Positions 10,806 through 24,478 of a DNA stretch of 64,000 nt are shown here, piece after piece. Origin of the DNA: Erigeron canadensis. Lineage: Eukaryota > Streptophyta > Magnoliopsida > Asterales > Asteraceae. Numbering within the stretch: the stretch's first letter is position 1; each line of letters begins with the position of its first letter. The notes under the pieces were generated by a model. It did no database searches. It was not told the DNA's origin and worked only from the letters and a program-made list of their open reading frames with translations. The stretch covers positions 35,462,055 to 35,526,054 of the forward strand of contig NC_057762.1 of assembly GCF_010389155.1 (NCBI RefSeq), read 5' to 3'. Made by a program: the position numbers and the translations under genes.

Positions 10806-11914
10806 AAGGCGGCAAGGCCATAAAGTAAGTGAAATATCCCACCTTAGGGTAGCCCCTTATTTCAAATAAAATATCTATCCTATTAGCTCTGAAGCAGGAA
10901 AGATTTTTTGTTTTTCTACATTACATTCTGCACGGAAAGGAGATGGTTGTTGAACATCTTCCTAGGCCCCTTCCATTGTACTCTTCCCTTAGCCGAACTC
11001 TGATTTCGACTTTATAGTCTACATCTTTAAAAATAGGTTCAAAAAAGAAAGGTGTTTTTCGGGGAGGCCCAAAAGGATATTCTGTTTCCATTCCCAAAAC
11101 TGTTAAAAAACAAGAATCAAAATCCTCCTCTTGCTTTCGATCGCTATCAGAGAGTCGTAGTTTAGATCTGTGCCAAGGTTTCAAATGAAAAGGATATAGG
11201 ATTTTGATCTGAAAACCTTCTCTTAACCAATTTTTGGGAAATTCCGTTTTGGAGAATTGAAGACCATTATAGCTGCACTTTAGATAAATTTCTCTATTCC
11301 AATCTTGGAAATCTTCATACCATTCCGGAGATTGCCGTAATAAAATACGGCCAATATTCTTAACTATTATGAATAAGGGTAATTTAATATATCTTCTAAA
11401 AATTGATTGACCTAGTAACATAACACTTCTTGTTTTTTGTGCATATGGAATGTTATCCCAGAATTCCATTGCATCTTCCTGATTATTTTTTTTAATTTAG
11501 AACTGTTGATCTAAAATTTCGAATTCTGACTTTTTACCCAACCAATCTTTAATATTACAAAAAAGTTTCATTAGGTTGGATATAGGAAAAAGAAAATCTT
11601 CCATTTTTTTCAAAAAAGGGGGGGAAAGAAGCAGAATTCGGCCAGCGCGTCAACCTGGTACAAAAAAAATGGACATCTTACTGAATCCGAAAGGTCGACT
11701 ACGACAAAAACGTAGTTCTTCCCCCCTTTAATTTAAGAGATAGGGCAATCGTCCTACGAAATCTATGGTTATGCTTTTCCCATGGCACAGTCCAAGAAGT
11801 AGTCTTTTTCCTTTTTATAGCAACAATAAGTAGCGATTCGCCTTCTTTCAATAGTAGTTCTCTCTCTCCTTCATCTGATCCTATCTCTTGGTTGGCCTGG
11901 TCTGGTTCTTTCTT
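10806..11914. other. Organelle-derived insertion (NUPT, possibly composite)
   Basis: The core is plastid ycf1 (see separate entry). The flanking parts, 10806-10998 and about 11640-11914, differ in composition from the AT-rich surroundings but do not continue ycf1. The minus-strand translation of the second part (EKHNHRF, SLKLKGGRTTF) looks organelle-like, yet I could not assign it. Joining of unrelated organelle fragments before nuclear insertion is common. The insert is bracketed by 58-bp direct repeats. Confidence 0.7.
10999..11640 (-). pseudogene. ycf1: Nuclear copy of plastid ycf1 (Tic214) fragment
   Basis: The minus-strand frame from 11469 reads [20 protein letters not shown], then [14 protein letters not shown] and EYPFGPPRK, which are characteristic of the C-terminal half of plastid Ycf1. 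Homology stops at YKVEIR (10999) where the true protein would continue differently. Upstream, a second reading frame (IGWVKKSEFEILDQQF) extends it towards about 11640 but meets a stop just before the main frame. It is a fragment without start or end in a nuclear setting between intron-bearing genes, so it is non-functional plastid DNA in the nucleus. Confidence 0.88.
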
Positions 11915-11972
11915 GAAAGTCACTATTACAAGTTTTGGTATTACTAAAATATATATTTGGGAAAATTTTATA
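11915..11972 (+). repeat. 58-bp direct repeat, copy 2, flanking organellar insert
   Basis: Second copy of 10748-10805, with one mismatch, followed at once by an AT dinucleotide run (to about 11993). Confidence 0.9.
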
Positions 11973-12034
11973 TATATATATATATATATATATCCCATTT
12001 TAAATACATAATTATATATATATATATACTTTAG

Positions 12035-12110
12035 GTGTAAGTTTTTAATGTATAAATACAATGCTTTTAAAGCATGCTTTAGACATATATGTAATTATAT
12101 CTTTAAAACA
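12035..12110. repeat. Dispersed AT-rich repeat related to 39585-39665
   Basis: The sequence around AATGTATAAATACAATG and GCATGCTTTAGACATATATG matches, in inverse orientation, the sequence at about 39585-39665 with a few differences. It is probably a small MITE family member; edges are not resolved. Confidence 0.5.
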
Positions 12111-13376
12111 TGATATATATGAAAATCTCCGTATATTTCTATTACAATTACAATTTTATTGCGTTATAAAATGTTTAAAGCGTTTATTTATGATAAACTT
12201 AAAAAAATAACATTTAGTACTAAAGCGGGGGTAAAATTATTTCAAGTACTAAAGTGTTTATATTGGTCTGATTTCTATCGAAGGGGGTGAGAAGATTGGC
12301 CGTGTCATTCAAGAATAGTCACTACTCGCTACATTACAAGCGCAGGAGATAATAAGCTTGAAAGTAAACAGTCGGGTTTCAAAATGTAAGCGAAGTGATC
12401 ACCCAAGATCGAGGTATAATTTTAGTTTCATATGACTTGTTTTGGAGCTTCACGGACAGCAGATCTCATGAGAACTATGCAAAAACATATGCTCATGTGA
12501 GTGCTCAATAACTCGAGAGATATTGAATATTACTACATTTTATATTAGTGGAGAAACAAAACGGGATGAAGGGTATTATTTTGAAAGGGGAGTTGGAAAT
12601 AAGTCAATAACTCATCTTTACTTGAAGTGTCAAAAGATATCCAGTACCACTTCGTATGAAATGGAAGATTATGATGATACAGTAATTTTTTGGAACCAAG
12701 TTCAAAGGAGTCATTGTTTACTACCCATCCAAACAAATGAAATTGCATCGGTAATGACTTGATTTCAACCACTACATATAGATGAGTAGTTGACACCCAA
12801 AACTCCATGTCAGCAAGAAACGTTTAACATTGTCTAGCAAAAAAATGTCATGCACTTACCATTAAAGTCATGACAACAAACGGTACTGAAACATAACCAT
12901 AATGTCTTAATGATGAAAGCTCTAACATGTTTACAGGCATACAACTTAAATTATGAGGATGCAGCTTCTACACAACAGGTGATATATCCAAAGTTTGTTC
13001 TACCATTGCCACCAGATATACATCTGCTCCAGGAAACAAAAATCTATCAGCATAAACCACACATGAATTTCATGTATGAATCCACCATACCTAAGCATAT
13101 GCTTAAAATCAACATTTCTTTTCATGATATGACACATTTAAGCTAAAAGTAGATATATTGAAAACTGGTAGGGAGATTACACAGAGTAGCCAACGCCAAA
13201 CAGATAAACAAGAATTCAAAAGGAGTAGCTAAATGACCTCCTACCATCCATTTGTCTGAAGACTAAAACAAGAACATAACAAAAGTCATGAGACATAACA
13301 AGTACTAAAAAACAGACAGAGTAACTTTAGAACAAAGGATCAAGATAAGCAAGCAGGTCGAACAGAATTGATCCAC
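12111..13376. other. Intergenic region between organellar insert and tubulin stop; tubulin 3' UTR at right
   Basis: No recognisable gene. Overlapping open frames on opposite strands at 12523-12808, and one at 12910-13146, have no known motif. The last roughly 200 bases before 13377 are expected to be the 3' UTR of the alpha-tubulin gene. Confidence 0.5.
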
Positions 13377-16130
<2,754 letters not shown>

Positions 16131-16830
16131 AGATGGAGAACGTGGATCTAGAGGTTGTGGTAAGTTACATATTGGACCCCTTTTGTTTTGTGATTTTTCA
16201 AGACTTTTTTGGGCTTTTGGCTGATATTTTCGAAATTTGAAATTTTAAAATTTGAATCTTCGACTTTAAACGAAAAGGTTGAATTTCGTTCAATATCGTT
16301 TTTTCGAATTTTTTAGGCATCTTGAATTCAATGGTCTAATATTTTCTTTTATAATCTGAATTTAGTCTGAATGTAATATATAAGATTCATAAGTTACGAT
16401 TTAGATTTAAATTCTATTGGGTATACAAAACTTAGGAGATTATTATAAATGAAAAATCAATTAAAGAAAGTTAGTTAATGTGAGATAAAAACTTATAAAG
16501 TTGTTACCATGGTTTGCTCATGTATGTAGTCCAAAACTTGTTTTATCCTATCATTAAGTACTTTTATCTCATTCATTTCTTTAATTCGAAATGAATTTAA
16601 AAAATCTGACAATGATTCAAGACATGAATCTTTCATTGAAAAACAACTGTTAAGCACCATAGATTCCAAACATCAATCTTTTATGTATATAAAATTTGCC
16701 TTTGTCTAACATCAACCATAATTGATCAAAATGGTGGATGTCACTTTTAAATTTCAATGACGTTGAACGTATGTATATTTCGTCTTCAGTTATCAAATAT
16801 GATGAAACAATTTGATTTTGGCATTTGACA
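16131..16830. other. Intergenic, no gene seen
   Basis: AT-rich sequence upstream of the tubulin gene. A short minus-strand frame (16650-16862) overlaps the MITE edge and has no motif. Confidence 0.5.
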
Positions 16831-16833
16831 TAA

Positions 16834-17158
16834 GAGGGTGCCCAATGGGGCTCGTTCCTCACTAGTCCGTCATGGAGGGACTAGTCTACACCATTGGGTG
16901 GGACTAGCCCTCCACTCGTCCTTGGTGCTTGTTCGGGTCATTAGTCCCTGTAGGGACGAGTCTTTTTATGGTTTTTATTTTATTTTAATGCTATATACAA
17001 AGAAGAAGACAACAAAATTATTGGGTCCAAGACTAGTCCTTAAGGGATGAGTCCATTAGATACATTTCGGGGGGATTAGTCCTTATAGTGTTTTTTGCTG
17101 ATGTGGCGCTGACAGAGGCTAGTCTTTGGGGGATGAGTCCTCACCATTGGGTACCCTT
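16834..17158. mobile_element. MITE with TAA target duplication (PIF/Harbinger, Tourist-like)
   Basis: Terminal inverted repeats GAGGGTGCCCAATGG and AAGGGTACCCAATGG (read inward) match at 13 of 15 bases. TAA flanks both sides (16831-16833, 17159-17161). The 325-bp interior repeats CTAGTCC/GGGACTAG words and has no coding capacity. TAA duplications are the hallmark of PIF/Harbinger MITEs. Confidence 0.75.
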
Positions 17159-17161
17159 TAA

Positions 17162-18168
17162 GCGGATAAAGTTTTAACATCTTGTTAGGCAATATATTTG
17201 TGTAAACGTTAAAGCATTTAAGTTTAATTTCATGTTAAATACACGGTTTTTAATAACATTTTTTAAAAACTAATAATTATTAAGTTGTGGTTTTTGTCAC
17301 CTATCAGATTTTTAGTATGGAAGTGTGGTTGAAGATTATATGGGTGAAGTTTTTTATTTATTTGTAATCTTCATAACATAACTTTTATATTAGAGTAGGT
17401 ATAGTGTCTACTTCCTTCTTCCTACTTCTCATTCAAGTGCTTAAATCTTTCTAGTTGCAATAAATGTCTACCTATTCAATCCTATCTCTTTCCCACCTGA
17501 AAAAGACAATAGATATAAGTAAATCAGTAAAGAATACAGTGCATATGACGACTAAAACATCGGTTCATAAAAAATAAGCAACATGATCCCTAATTTGCTC
17601 CTCACCTCATCGATGCGTAATAGGTGAGGCAGCGTACATGTTGGTGGTTATTAGGTGTCTGATATTACCTATAATATACCATCCCTTAAGACTCTTAGGG
17701 CACTTACCATCATTACACTCCACACTTGATCTAGCCAAAAGACAGAGAAAGGTATCTCAAAACTAACCTAACTAGTCGTCATCACATCTCAAAAATCCCC
17801 CAATCACTAATAAACCACTTATCGTATATAACAACCTCCATACATAATACATAATTACTTAACCATTGATATGAAACACACTAAATATTTAACACTACAC
17901 TTTAACTATATATATATATATATACACATATATCAGGGAAAGAAAAAAAAAGTTTTTTCACATTCGTCGTGCAGACCGTTAGTCACATATAATAGTAGTG
18001 TATATTCATTATATGATGGATAATTAGTTTATAACGAAATGGATAAACTAACCATTGCTGCCACTATTTTAGAGATTTTTTAGCAATAAAGTTTCCCTTT
18101 TTAATTACCTTACAAAAACAATATTAATTTTTTGAAAGTCATCTGCCAAACTCATTCATTATCTAGAT
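17162..18168. other. Intergenic, no gene seen
   Basis: AT-rich, with a short AT run at about 17907-17930. No open frame or repeat structure I recognise. Confidence 0.5.
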
Positions 18169-18176
18169 ATTACCAT

Positions 18177-18653
18177 CATAGTTGTGAACTCATAATTTTT
18201 TACTCGACTCGAAAACTGTGACTCGGAATATAACTTGACTCGTAAAAGTATAGATATTTTAAAATATTACATAATTTTATATTATTATGTAAATGTGACG
18301 TCTTTGGAAACAAAATATAAGTTTATTATCTCAATAGATTTACCGTAATATTACAAATTTGACAGTTTTAAGTCACAAACTTACAATTTCTCTCTAAATT
18401 TGCAATAAAAAGATTAAAACTACATAAATAACATACAAAATAATGTAGAAATAAATATAGTATATAATAGATAACCATAGTATATTAAACTATAATAATT
18501 ATAAGTTTACGACTCGTGACTTGGTCGAAGTTAATACAACGACTCGTAAGAGTATGGGCAAAAACGAGTCACCTAACAAGTCGAATTGTTTTTTGTGTAA
18601 ATGGACTCGGCTCATAAAAGTCGAGTTGTGACTAGTAAGAGTTTACAACTATG
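18177..18653. mobile_element. hAT-like MITE with 8-bp target duplication
   Basis: Termini CATAGTTGTGAACTC and, inverted, CATAGTTGTAAACTC match at 14 of 15 bases. The 8-bp direct repeat ATTACCAT flanks the element (18169-18176 and 18654-18661). Length is 477 bp. The interior is rich in GACTCG/CGAGTC words near both ends and is non-coding. An 8-bp duplication points to the hAT superfamily. Confidence 0.82.
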
Positions 18654-18863
18654 ATTACCATCATAGATCTTTATATTACAGAAAATGATTAATGTGACTA
18701 ATCTATATGCCTAAATATGGACCTAAAATAGAGATCAAGCCATATGGCAATATCAAAGGTAGAGATGATGAAAGAAAATGAGTGAAAAACATGTATTATG
18801 TGATGTATGAAGTAAACCTATTTTTAGGCATATAAATTAAGCATATATACGATTATCCTTATA

Positions 18864-19393
18864 CTCCATTCGTCCCATTAAATGTGTCTTAGTTTGAAAT
18901 GTGTCTTAGTTTGAATTTTCAAAGTCTTTATAAAATTTGACCTTAAATATTTTGATTTGTGTTATATAATATTTGATGAAAGTTATACCAATAAAAAGTA
19001 TATTTAAAACTCAATCAAATCATGTAACTTTCACCAAATATTATATAACACAAATCAAAATATTTAAGATAACAAAGTTTATAATAAAAGACTTTGACAC
19101 TGTGTTCTTAAGTTTTTCTTAGGGGAGAAAAGAAAAGATTCCAAATGATTTTTGTATAATTTGAGTTATTGAGTTTTTTTTTTTAATGCTGGAAAGGAAA
19201 TGAAGTGATATGATTTGAAAGGATTATTTAGTTGTTTTTGTTTTAAAAATCTTCTTCTTATTTTTGAGATAATTTGGAAGGATTATATCTTTTTTCTTCT
19301 CATCTTATCATTTCAATTATTTTCTTTTAAATTTTAACTCAAAAACATAATATGAATATTTAAAATAAGGCACATTTAATGGGATGGATGGTG
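18864..19393. mobile_element. Stowaway/mariner-type MITE with internal hairpin
   Basis: The left end CTCCATTCGTCCCATTAAAT and the inverted right end CACCATCCATCCCATTAAAT match at 16 of 20 bases, with TA at both flanks. The CTCC-TCCGTCCCATT type terminus is classic for Stowaway. A second, internal inverted repeat (about 18945-18985 against 19025-19068, around TTTGTGTTATATAATATTTG) can fold into a long hairpin. No coding capacity. Confidence 0.78.
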
Positions 19394-19770
19394 TATTATT
19401 TTTAGCCCTGACACAAGACCACAAGTTATGGGTTCTTGGGCAGCCACGCATCCAACAATCACAGCATGAGAACCCAAATATGCCATGAAATTTTAGGACC
19501 AATATTCAAACTAGAATTATATTACTTGTATCATGGATGGACTATAAAATATTGGGCCTTATGAGCCGAACTTCCCGATCCGCATCTTCACGGTTTTGTT
19601 TATCCAAAAGACCAAAAAGATTCTAGCTCAATCCATATAATTGTATCCTACTGTAAGACTGTAACAAATATTCAAAATTTTATGTCATGTTTAATTCAAT
19701 TTAATGTTGTGTTTAATCGATATAGGTTTGAAAAGAAAGCATTAACCATGTTTTTTTGAAAAAAATTATC
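19394..19770. other. Intergenic, no gene seen
   Basis: AT-rich sequence between two MITEs. No recognisable feature. Confidence 0.5.
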
Positions 19771-19773
19771 CTA

Positions 19774-19985
19774 TTGGGGTGTTTGGAATTCCACTATGAA
19801 GAGATTATATAAATACCGTGTTGGTAAGCACAAATAATAATAGAAAAAAGTTTAACTCCAAAAATGACTATTTGCATTAGCATATAAAGTAATAAAACAT
19901 AGCTTAAAAAAAACACAACAATAGGTAACGATATGCTTTATGAAAACGAAAAAGTAATTTTAAAAATGCAATGCCAAACACACAT
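19774..19985. mobile_element. Possible Tourist-like MITE
   Basis: The left end GGGGTGTTTGG (from about 19776) and right end CCAAACACAC (19974-19983) form a short inverted repeat of the typical Tourist terminus. No clean target duplication is visible, so the edges are approximate. Confidence 0.4.
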
Positions 19986-21260
19986 AGTAAAGATACTTAT
20001 CCTACTTAGGCTTAGGCATAGGCATATTACATTACTTACCTCGCCTTTCTAGTAAATTCATTAAATAAATATTAAGTTAAATAAATAGTTAAATTTCAAT
20101 TTCAATTTATTTGAGCTAATTAAAATAATCATTTTTTTTTTGTCAAAAACAAGCTTATATATTTTATACTTATAGTACAATCTTATAAAGTATGACTTCT
20201 CACATTTTCTTTAAAAAAAAAAAACTTGATCTATCTTATAAATTTTTTTATTTACGAGTACTAATTTAAATAACATCACCTAATTTACCTGTAATACCTT
20301 TTATAAAATTATTACTACATACATTCCTCAATTTTTAAAATAATAACTACACGTTTACACTACTTTCTTCTACATCAAATACTGCATCAATACTGCTTCC
20401 TCTAACGTCGCAACCACCAACCGTCAAATTACCACATACATGACATCAAATTTTAAAAGAAAATTATAAATCGATCGATTGCCACACATACTAATTACCA
20501 CATAAATCAAGATTCAAGGATTTTTTTTCTTTTATAATTCTTATTTTTGCTTCATAGGATGAAGATACCATGATTCAGTTTCATAATTAAAGGTCCCGTA
20601 GCATGCATATATCAATCATTCATTATGGTCTTATGGCCCTTTTCATGTTAGAATATTACTAAAAATAAATAAATTGTTGAAACTACTATAACAGAAACTA
20701 CTATAGATATTAACATTTACGACTGTATTAGTATCTGATTCTATATTTAGTATCCTGTTTATGCTTTGACTTTATTAGCTTCTACCAGTGTCTTGCACAC
20801 ATGATTTTGAACGTGATAACTTTACTTTAGTTAATCCGTCATATTCAGGCACATGAGTGGTTTATCAATATTTCTTTAATCTCGCATTATTTATCTCAAC
20901 TTTTTCCAATATTGAACACCGAACCAATGATTGAGCCATTTTTCAATTCAATATAGAAGATAAAAGTCGTATGTATAATAGAGTAAATTACATAACTGGT
21001 TCATGTCGTATATCATATTTCTTGGGTCTTAGCCCTTTCGATCATACCTTTTGCAGTTGTGGTCCTTATTTTGAAAGTTTCGTTCTAAATATAGTTGTTT
21101 TGACTTCATGTACGTACCTAAATCGACTATACTATACCTTGTGTGTTTATATCTTCGATACTTCAAACCATAATTATTTTATATAAATATGCTGTCATAT
21201 CCATAGTTATTCTATATTTATTTGCCAATTGCCATCTTTATTATACTTACGAACGCTTAA
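19986..21260. other. Intergenic, no gene seen
   Basis: AT-rich, with poly-A/poly-T tracts. No convincing gene, repeat or inverted structure. Confidence 0.5.
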
Positions 21261-21264
21261 AAAC

Positions 21265-21655
21265 TGTTGATGTTACCCACTCAGCTTCACTACGGAGCCT
21301 ACACGTAACCTCACTACGGAACCTACACAGACTACCTTGGGTCCGACTATTATGGAAAGGATATACATTCTCCCAATATAAAGATCTGCACTTATCTCAT
21401 AAGAAGCTGGATAGCTACGAATCTCCTCAAAAGAAGGAAACAAATCTACTCTAATAGGGGAAATCCTACTTGGAGGACAAGACACTTTCACCCATAAATA
21501 GGGACACAATATACACAAATCAGATCATTCTCTGCACTCTCAACACACATACAACACATAGTTGGCGTACAAAAGGTTCTCATACCTTACCGAAAGGGAA
21601 TCACCAACATACAACCATAAACCCCTCATCCTCCCCGTTCTAGGACCAAGGTTCG
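21265..21655 (+). mobile_element. Possible solo LTR or promoter fragment of an LTR element
   Basis: The block is less AT-rich than its surroundings. It has a repeated CACTACGGARCCTACAC word (21288-21328), a TATA-like CATAAATAGGGACAC (about 21493) and a pyrimidine-rich downstream stretch, an arrangement typical of LTR promoters. I found no clear termini or target duplication. Confidence 0.3.
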
Positions 21656-21820
21656 GTGTAAAAAAAAAAAAAACAAAATCCAATCATTTGAAAATTAAAT
21701 GGTTACAACTTTTTTTTTGAGAATATATATAAACGGCGAGCCCAAATTAGGAGGTGTTTGTAAAAGGTATATTATTGTATTCATTTTCCTTTTGTATATA
21801 GTGTACAATTTGGGGTATAG

Positions 21821-22664
21821 CCAGAGGCGGAGCCAGGATTTGGTGTTGAGGGGAGCTCTAACCCTAAAGACAGAGGCAGTATTTAACGAACGTTGAGAGG
21901 ACTGACATGTAATTATCACGTACAACAAACATACATACTATTTTTCCTAGCTTATGCGTGAAATTTAATTGATTATATAATAACTCAATATCATTGGTAA
22001 GTAACTAGTTATTTCCCTTATAATTTACATTTGTATTGAATTCAAATACTAATAGTGGTTACTTTAACTACATCGAAGCAAGGATTTGTTGGTTTAAAAG
22101 CTTTAAATAGATATTTCATGTTTTATAAATTAGAAAGAAAATGAAACTTTAGTTTATTGCTGTCAAGAAGACTCTTAAATTTTAAAAAAACATTTTATTA
22201 ATTAAATTAAGAACCATATTATTTAAAAGATTTGCTCATATTTACAATAAACTTAATACAAGTTGAAATAAAACATGCATTACAAACATAAGGTTTAGAA
22301 AAAGATTTAATAACACTTCAGTGGTTGAAAACGAAAAATTGTATAAAATATGTACGAGTCAATGGTCAAAAAGCATTTCTTCTTCACTCAAAGTATGAGT
22401 ATTACCGCCTGAGAGTGTGCGATATATTTTCATCGGAAAACAACAACAAAGATCTTGTACTTCTAATTGACTTCATTCTCATTCAAGAAAGCATAAAAGT
22501 ATTGATGTTAAAAAAGTTTGTTGCAAGTTGGGGGTGGCTTGGCACATGACAAACCGCCAATATCTCCGGGCATTACTTGTAACTTCCGGTTAAACTATGG
22601 GTGTTGGTGGGGGTGGGGGGAGGGGAGCTAAGCACCGGCTAGTCCCTATTATCTCCGCCTCTGG
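21821..22664. mobile_element. Non-autonomous TIR transposon (CCAGAGGCGGAG ends)
   Basis: Perfect 12-bp inverted ends CCAGAGGCGGAG (21821-21832) and CTCCGCCTCTGG (22653-22664). GTATA occurs on both sides (21815-21819 and 22665-22669), with one extra G on the left. The 844-bp interior is AT-rich and non-coding. The superfamily is not determined. Confidence 0.65.
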
Positions 22665-22692
22665 GTATAACTATATAAGTGTATCATATATA

Positions 22693-23589
22693 TGTTGGAA
22701 AATTTATGTTTAAAACATAAAATTATTCAAGTGAATAGATATGTTAAAAGGAGTTGAGAGAGTGTTTAACTAATGTGAGTTTGTTCCACATTATAAGAGG
22801 TATAAACATTAAGTGTGTTTATAAGAAGGAATGTTAGGGGAATTATAATTCCTTATAAGGGGCTACACCCCAAGTGGGCAAGGAGGGTGCGAAGCACCCG
22901 ATGCGCCCGAGACTGTGGTCGGGGTCGTGGGGGTAATGTGGCGTTTTAGTGGCTCACTTTGCACTTAGCACACTATTGGTCCGTATTTATTTTTGGCTAG
23001 TTCGATTATGGCTTCCATGGCTTAGTATGACTCAAGTGTTAAGTTGTTTATGGCTTAAGTGGGTTCATTTGTTCTTGGTTTAACACCTGGAACAACACTT
23101 GCTTTAGTTCAGCAAGTGACACTTGTTCTTAAGATGTTGTGAACCTAAGGTTAACAAGTAACAAGTGTTTCCCACTTAAAATCTGATATACATATATGTT
23201 TTGTTTTTATCAAAATAATAATGATAACACTAACACTCATCCTGGATCATCAACAAAACTCTTTTTCTTTCTTTAATCTTCTTACTGTTCTTGAAGATAA
23301 ATTCTGGGTTGTGGTTTACTCCGGCAGTACAATCTGCTTTGGCTGTTGTACCCTGGGAAACTGACGGTTTCACTTGGGTGGCCCGAAATAAGTTTTAAGG
23401 GACCTTGGTTTAATCATATCCTCATCCCGTTTTGCCTTCTTCTTTTATGTTTTATGTTTATGTTTCTTTTACTTTCTTGTATTGATTAATTAGTAATTAA
23501 ATTTCATTGTAATCTTGTTGTATTTCGAGTTTGATTATCAATAAAATGTTCTTTTGTTGAATGGTGTTCTTACAAGTGTATCACACACA
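22693..23589 (+). mobile_element. Putative solo LTR, copia-like
   Basis: The left end TGTTGGAAAATTTATG is typical of plant copia LTRs. The text contains AATTCCTTATAAGGGGC, a later T-rich transcript-start-like zone, and an AATAAA-type signal with GT-rich tail near 23540-23570. AAGTGTATCA occurs just outside both ends (about 22677 and 23574), but AT repeats blur the edges. A perfect hairpin, GGGTGC-GAA-GCACCC, sits at about 22888-22902. No internal element region accompanies it. The right edge is uncertain. Confidence 0.42.
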
Positions 23590-23842
23590 TATATATATTA
23601 TCGTGAGTTATACTTTTTGGTAAAATTGTTAGCACTGAAAATCTAGTAATTGTTTTATGGTTGTGTATGCTGATTTTTTCGTGTGGTTCATGTCATCATG
23701 TGAACCATTATGGATTTTTTTTTATGCTTGGGAGTTGGGATCATACCTAGTAAATCTTATGGCTTATCGTAATTATTACTCCATTTATTAAGGTTGTAGA
23801 TTTAAAGTGTTTAGATAGCTATCGGGCATTGTTGTCTTATAA

Positions 23843-24475
23843 GGGGGGAGGGAGTGGTCGCGGGGAAGCGGGGCCGCGCGGGCACACCGTCGCCGGCGGC
23901 TCACCGCAGGAGAGAGAGGAAGAAAAACGGGGAAGAACCCCGATGGGGGGAAGGAAGGATAGAGAAAGGAGGGAAGAGAGAGGGAGAATGTGATTGTCTA
24001 GTTTTTTTTTTTTTTTTTCCTTTTTTGATTAAAAATGATGGAAAAAGATATATATGTATAGATATATCTATACATTGAAGAAGATAGAAGCACACAACCA
24101 GCAGCCTGATCTTGATCTGTTCTATTTTTTTTAATTATTTTTATTTATTGTTACTTATCTTTTGGTCCCTATAACTATTTATCTATTTACATGTTAATCA
24201 ATATAACTATTTATTTATTTATGTTAATTACATATCAGTCCTTGTATTTTGTTTTTTTATATTATTGATTGTATTTATATATATATGTTTTATGTTATTT
24301 ATTTATATAGTTTGAAAAATAGTATTAAAAATAAATGGAAAAGAAATGATGAGGTGGAGATGAGGGAAAGTGGTGCCAGTGATTGGGGGAAGATGGTGGA
24401 AGGATGAAGAAAAATGAGGTGACAAATTTTTATTGGTTAGTGTTGGGGGAAAAAGGGTGACCACTCCCTCCCCCC
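23843..24475. mobile_element. MITE with TAA target duplication and GC-rich subterminal patch (Harbinger-like)
   Basis: Inverted ends GGGGGGAGGGAGTGGTC at both termini, with TAA on both flanks (23840-23842 and 24476-24478). Length is 633 bp. A GC-rich stretch at about 23855-23905 near the left end is unlike the surroundings. The middle is T/A-rich with no coding capacity; the open frame at 23854-24078 starts in the terminal repeat and is spurious. Confidence 0.75.
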
Positions 24476-24478
24476 TAA

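Noticed and set aside
12523..12808. Opposing 79- and 87-codon frames
   Set aside because: They overlap on opposite strands, have no motif and look like chance frames.
21265..21655. A host-gene promoter rather than an LTR
   Set aside because: No coding sequence follows within 1 kb on the plus strand; the repeat-like text favours an LTR fragment, though weakly.
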